A DNA stretch of 8,408 bases, taken from assembly GCA_018432645.1 (NCBI GenBank), contig JAHDSP010000185.1:1-8408 (forward strand), in the 5' to 3' direction. This DNA is from Bacteroidales bacterium. Lineage in GTDB: Bacteria > Bacteroidota > Bacteroidia > Bacteroidales > DTU049. The notes under the pieces were generated by a model. It had not been told where the DNA came from, did not search any database, and worked only from the letters and a program-made list of their open reading frames with translations. The position numbers were made by a program, and so were the translations under genes. Shown piece after piece: positions 7,171-8,408 of this stretch. How positions within the stretch are numbered: the stretch's first letter is position 1; every line of letters begins with the position of its first letter.

Positions 7171-7788
7171 CTATTTTTTCTTTAACATATTTTTATACAT
7201 CAGATTAAAATATTTAGCTTCTTCGGCAACATCATATTCTTGTGGGTCCCATTCTTCATCAGGCTCTAAGTCCAGCCATTCTAATATTTCAGCTCGATTT
7301 GGATTCGATTTGTCGGCCAAAATTTCTTTTAATTCTTCATATCCCCACGGTCCGCCACAGTCTTCGGGTGGACAGGCCCCTTTGCCATCCAATAAGATTG
7401 CTGATAAAGAGTTGTCTGTTTCATTGATTTTTTCCAAAGTGATCTTGTGAACCCAATCGTCACCAAAATCGTAGATATAGACATATGTCTGTCCTTCTTT
7501 TTTGAAAATACTCGAAAGTTTGGTTTTTTCAGCGTCCAACGATGGAGTTGAATTACTAGAAAGAATAAAAGGAAAATCATTTTCATCATCTTCTAGTTTA
7601 AGCTCGATGAGCGGACTAGAGCCATAACCTGAAGGGGAGAAAGAATACATGTGTTCACTCTCCCAACCGAAGGCATCTTGAATGATGTAGTGAAAATCGT
7701 CGAAGGTAATTTCTGACGGCACAAGCACTCGTCGCCAAACTATTGGTTTGCTAACGTTTTGTAATTGAATTTTAAATTGAAAAGTCAT
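7171..7788 (-). CDS. Plasmid pRiA4b ORF-3 family protein
   Basis: This complete 205-residue protein has all the hallmarks of the pRiA4b ORF-3 family (PF07929): PIVWRRVLVPSEITFDDFHY followed by IIQDAFGW (15-42), YIYDFGDDWVHKI (104-116) and GKGACPPEDCGGPWGYEEL (135-153). The family is found on plasmids, near insertion sequences and in genomic islands; its biochemical role is not established. The start ATG (7788-7786) begins exactly at the conserved first strand. A good Bacteroidota promoter lies about 95 bases upstream, and the cas4 fragment follows 30 bases after the stop, so it is probably the first gene of the transcript that carries the csm operon. G+C is visibly higher than in csm (some 60-base lines reach 43-52%, against about 22% in parts of csm5), which suggests a different origin. 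Confidence 0.88.
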   Translation of the reverse strand: MTFQFKIQLQNVSKPIVWRRVLVPSEITFDDFHYIIQDAFGWESEHMYSFSPSGYGSSPLIELKLEDDENDFPFILSSNSTPSLDAEKTKLSSIFKKEGQTYVYIYDFGDDWVHKITLEKINETDNSLSAILLDGKGACPPEDCGGPWGYEELKEILADKSNPNRAEILEWLDLEPDEEWDPQEYDVAEEAKYFNLMYKNMLKKK

Positions 7789-7883
7789 ACTTTTAAATTT
7801 TTATTTGTTGCTATTTTGCTTTATAATAATAATTGTAAAGTTTCACAAAGTTATTTATAAAAATTTGGACTTTTATTTTGTGG

Positions 7884-7914
7884 CAAATATACAATTTTAT
7901 TTTTAAAAAAACAA
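7884..7914 (-). promoter_or_regulatory. Bacteroidota-type promoter upstream of the pRiA4b-family gene
   Basis: On the minus strand, TTG (7914-7912) is followed after 20 bases by TATATTTG (7891-7884). This is a perfect TAnnTTTG -7 box with a partial -33 box at a normal spacing for the primary sigma factor of this phylum. Transcription would start near 7878, leaving a 5' leader of about 90 bases before the ATG at 7788. It is the only such match in an intergenic position upstream of csm, so it may drive the whole operon. Confidence 0.65.
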
Positions 7915-7932
7915 TAATTTTGTTTAAAAATT

Positions 7933-8208
7933 TCAAGTTTTAAGATAAATCATTTTTCGACGGCCTAAAAAGGGATTTATACGTGCAGTTCTTTTCTCAC
8001 TTCGCCATGTTAATCGGTTAGCTCTGTCAATAGCAACAAAAAGATAAGATTTATTCCCATCAAACTTTGGCAAATAGATCTCATTCACGTGAAGATAGCC
8101 CTGCACATGTTCGTTCCCATTTTCATCATATTCCACTGGTTTAAACTTCAAAGTATTGTCTTTGCGTTCCATTGTACCAGGGTTAAATAAGTAATAGGTC
8201 TTTTTCAT
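7933..8208 (-). pseudogene. Chimeric ORF: Cas1 N-terminus fused to IS481-like transposase fragment
   Basis: The 91-codon frame begins with the same 34 residues as the cas1 at the left edge (one difference, T23K), MKKTYYLFNPGTMERKDN through NGNEH. From codon 35 it changes abruptly to GYLHVNEIYLPKFDGNKSYL then FVAIDRANRLTW, which resembles the start of the DDE catalytic core of IS481-family transposases (usual pattern GYLHIDxxYLPK, then YLFVAIDRATR). The first catalytic Asp of that core is Asn here (HVN, residue 42). Only about 40 residues are transposase-like, and the last 15 residues are unrecognisable. The frame therefore encodes neither an active Cas1 nor an active transposase and is best read as a recombination scar that happens to be open. 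The cas1 part is recent, as shown by its near identity to the left copy. Confidence 0.8.
7984..8103 (-). mobile_element. IS481-like transposase remnant
   Basis: Codons 36-75 of the chimeric frame carry the transposase-like pattern described for that ORF (GYLH, IYLPK, YLFVAIDRANR, then RTA, where functional copies have KTA). I see no terminal inverted repeats or target-site duplication, so this is an internal fragment of an element, not a whole insertion sequence. Confidence 0.6.
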
Positions 8209-8224
8209 TGGCTAATATTTTATA
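8106..8224. repeat. 119-base direct repeat, right copy (cas1 5' end)
   Basis: This is the partner of 23-141, with the same orientation and an offset of 8083 bases. Identity starts at the first base of codon 35 and ends 16 bases upstream of the ATG, exactly where the degenerate GATAGGTGATGG tandem repeat begins. Confidence 0.93.
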
Positions 8225-8274
8225 AGTGATAGGTGATGGGTGATAGGTGATAAAAGATAAGTGATAGGTGATGG
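8224..8274. repeat. Short degenerate tandem repeat (TGATAGGTGA-like)
   Basis: The 16-base word AAGTGATAGGTGATGG occurs at 8224-8239 and 8259-8274. Between them lie further TGATAGGTGA and GATAA units of about 7-10 bases. It lies between the stop of the four-helix-bundle fragment and the duplicated cas1 start. The units are too short and too adjacent to be a CRISPR array. Slippage or recombination at this edge is plausible. Confidence 0.85.
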
Positions 8275-8276
8275 CA

Positions 8277-8408
8277 TTATAATGATGTTGAAAGTTTCTT
8301 TTTATATGATGATGTCACTTTTAGAATTTCATCTGCTTCATTTTTAAATTCATTTACTTTTGTAGATGGCAAAATTTTAAGATCATCGAGTAATTCAAGC
8401 CAAAAAAC
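8277..8408 (-). CDS. Probable four-helix-bundle (S23-like) protein, C-terminal part
   Basis: An open frame enters from the right edge and stops with TAA at 8279-8277, giving 43 residues: VFWLELLDDLKILPSTKVNE followed by FKNEADEILKV and a lysine-rich end. The YWLELL pattern followed by a helix of the form EADEILKVxTS is typical of the C-terminus of four-helix-bundle proteins related to the 23S rRNA intervening-sequence protein, which are common in Bacteroidota. The rest of the gene is outside the window. The assignment rests on a short stretch and is moderate. Confidence 0.5.
   Translation of the reverse strand, partial: VFWLELLDDLKILPSTKVNEFKNEADEILKVTSSYKKKLSTSL

Noticed and set aside
7905..7925. 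AT-only hairpin followed by a T run on the minus strand as a terminator of the chimeric ORF
   Set aside because: The stem AAACAA/TTGTTT has six weak pairs with a single G-C pair and overlaps the -33 box of the promoter; not convincing.
8224..8274. Tandem GATAGGTGATGG-like repeats as a possible CRISPR array
   Set aside because: Units are 7-16 bases, nearly contiguous and degenerate, with no spacer-sized unique sequence between them.

Overview
The window is AT-rich and looks like a member of the Bacteroidota. The Cas1 and Cas4 sequences are of the type I recognise from that phylum. A Bacteroidota-type promoter (TTG, 20 bases, TATATTTG) lies upstream of the first complete gene of the operon, and Shine-Dalgarno sequences are not evident. 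Every gene I can support is on the minus strand, so transcription runs from the right edge to the left edge.

From right to left: (1) 8408-8277, the tail of a probable four-helix-bundle (S23-like) protein. (2) 8274-8224, a short degenerate tandem repeat. (3) 8208-7933, a chimeric ORF that begins with the first 34 codons of cas1 and continues in frame into a decayed IS481-like transposase fragment. (4) 7914-7884, a promoter. (5) 7788-7171, a complete pRiA4b ORF-3 family gene. (6) 7140-6931, a truncated cas4. (7) 6852-1511, a compact type III-A effector operon, cas10-csm2-csm3-csm4-csm5. (8) 1493-642, a DUF6602-like putative nuclease in the same operon. (9) 661-161, the C-terminal half of a Cas1 with the catalytic His position changed to Asn. 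(10) 125-1, the start of another cas1 that runs off the left edge.

The Csm genes should form an RNA-guided complex. Cas10 has an intact GGDD cyclase motif, so cyclic oligoadenylate synthesis is predicted, but it lacks the N-terminal HD nuclease domain. Csm3 keeps the Asp expected to cleave target RNA. No CARF-domain effector (Csm6, Csx1, Can or Card type), no Cas6 and no CRISPR array lie in the window. The DUF6602-like gene occupies the place where csm6 is often found and is the best candidate for an unusual effector.

The other notable point is architecture. The island is bracketed by a 119-base direct repeat (23-141 and 8106-8224, two mismatches) made of the cas1 start and 16 bases upstream. 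It is littered with partial adaptation genes: a cas1 5' piece, a cas4 5' piece and a cas1 3' piece. This indicates that the effector module was inserted into, or rearranged with, a cas4-cas1 adaptation module, and that homologous recombination could delete or excise about 8.1 kb.
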